DNA of 6,758 bases. It comes from Halobacteriales archaeon. Lineage in GTDB: Archaea > Thermoplasmatota > SW-10-69-26 > JACQPN01 > JAIVGT01. The notes beneath the pieces were generated by a model. It ran no database searches and was not told where the DNA came from. It worked only from the letters and a program-made list of their open reading frames with translations. The stretch is taken from positions 1 to 6,758 of the forward strand of contig JAIVGT010000239.1 of the NCBI GenBank assembly GCA_020201485.1. Reading direction: 5' to 3'. This document shows, piece after piece, positions 6,389-6,758 of this stretch. The first letter of the stretch is position 1. Every line of letters starts with the position of its first letter. Both the position numbers and the translations under genes were made by a program.

Positions 6389-6758
6389 GCAAGCGCGGGA
6401 AGCCCGGGCGAGCGCCCGCGGGGAGCGAGCCGGGAAGGCGCTCGACGAAGGAGCCGAGCGCGGGCCCGGCCCCGGAGCTGGTCCTGCCCGTGCTCACGGC
6501 GAAGGACGAGAAGGTGCGCAAGGCGGCCCACCTCCTGCTGTTCAAGCGCGGGCGGCGGCCGGGCGCGCGCGACTGGGAGCTGAAGCAGCGCCTGGGCAAG
6601 GACTGGGAGGAGCACGTCAAGGAGCTCAACCTGGCCCTGGGCCCGCTCGACCTCGAGGTGAAGCGCATCGAGGAGCCCAGCCTGGCGGAAGGCGCGGAGC
6701 CGCCCGTGCGCTACCTCACGCTCCTCAAGGGCACGCTGAAGCCGGCGGAGGCGCGCAT
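6385..6758 (+). CDS. KITE-like winged-helix subunit, C-terminus cut by window edge
   Basis: A GTG start overlaps the kleisin-like gene's stop (GTGA). The 124 codons visible run off the right edge without a stop. Residues 1-35 are a disordered Arg/Lys/Gly/Pro/Ser tail. Residues 42-118 fit one winged-helix domain: KVRKAAHLLLFKRG, then RDWELKQRLGKDW, then EEHVKELNLALGPLDLEVKRIEE as the recognition helix and wing, and RYLTLLKG as the closing strand. In SMC complexes the third subunit is a tandem winged-helix KITE protein (ScpB, MukE, Nse1 or Nse3), and the wHTH plus VRYLTLLKG-type strand agrees with that. A second winged helix should follow to the right. It could instead be a DNA-binding regulator; the coupled gene order favours a complex subunit. 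Confidence 0.6.
   Translation, partial: MSKRGKPGRAPAGSEPGRRSTKEPSAGPAPELVLPVLTAKDEKVRKAAHLLLFKRGRRPGARDWELKQRLGKDWEEHVKELNLALGPLDLEVKRIEEPSLAEGAEPPVRYLTLLKGTLKPAEAR

Noticed and set aside
1..6758. tRNA genes, CRISPR arrays, insertion sequences, T-tract terminators
   Set aside because: I looked along both strands and saw no regularly spaced repeats, transposase motifs, tRNA-like T-arm sequence or poly-T runs after genes.

Overview
The window is a very GC-rich stretch (about 70% by eye) of gene-dense DNA that most likely comes from an archaeon. The archaeal signs are a divergent gene whose N-terminus reads as the archaeal/eukaryotic ribosomal protein L35Ae (eL33), an archaeosine-transglycosylase-fold protein with its zinc site, mostly poor or absent Shine-Dalgarno sequences, and short AT-rich boxes at distances that fit archaeal TATA elements and leaderless mRNAs. 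A high-GC Thermoplasmatota-type lineage is my best guess. That is inference, since no marker gene fixes it. The proteins are not strongly acidic, which argues against haloarchaea.

Layout. Bases 1-620 (minus strand, running off the left edge) encode an unusual fusion: a complete L35Ae-like beta-barrel, a Lys/Ala/Pro-rich linker, and a lamin tail domain (LTD) cut by the window edge. A roughly 100-bp intergenic region (621-718) with one AT-rich box separates it from a divergently transcribed TGT-family protein (719-1822) that keeps the zinc ligands but lacks the recognisable DSGG(F/Y)Q motif. Then come two small genes with signal peptides and no recognised family (1873-2178 and 2240-2764; the second has eight cysteines), a dual-specificity-type protein phosphatase (2772-3302), and a small charged, helical protein of unknown function (3389-3664).

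The most interesting part is the right half. A TTG-started gene (3732-5609) encodes a 625-residue SMC-type ATPase whose head motifs resemble eukaryotic Smc5/Smc6 (QSGGERSV, PFRAVDE, MDPHN, AITP) more than canonical bacterial or archaeal Smc. It has short coiled-coil arms and no visible hinge or zinc hook. It overlaps by 4 bases (ATGA) a kleisin-like gene (5606-6388), which in turn overlaps by 4 bases (GTGA) a winged-helix, KITE-like gene that leaves the window (6385-6758). Together these read as a compact three-subunit SMC-kleisin-KITE complex, probably transcribed from a TATA-like box 31 bp upstream of the TTG start.

No tRNA, rRNA, CRISPR array, insertion sequence or T-tract terminator was seen. 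Very long open frames on both strands are by-products of the base composition and were rejected.
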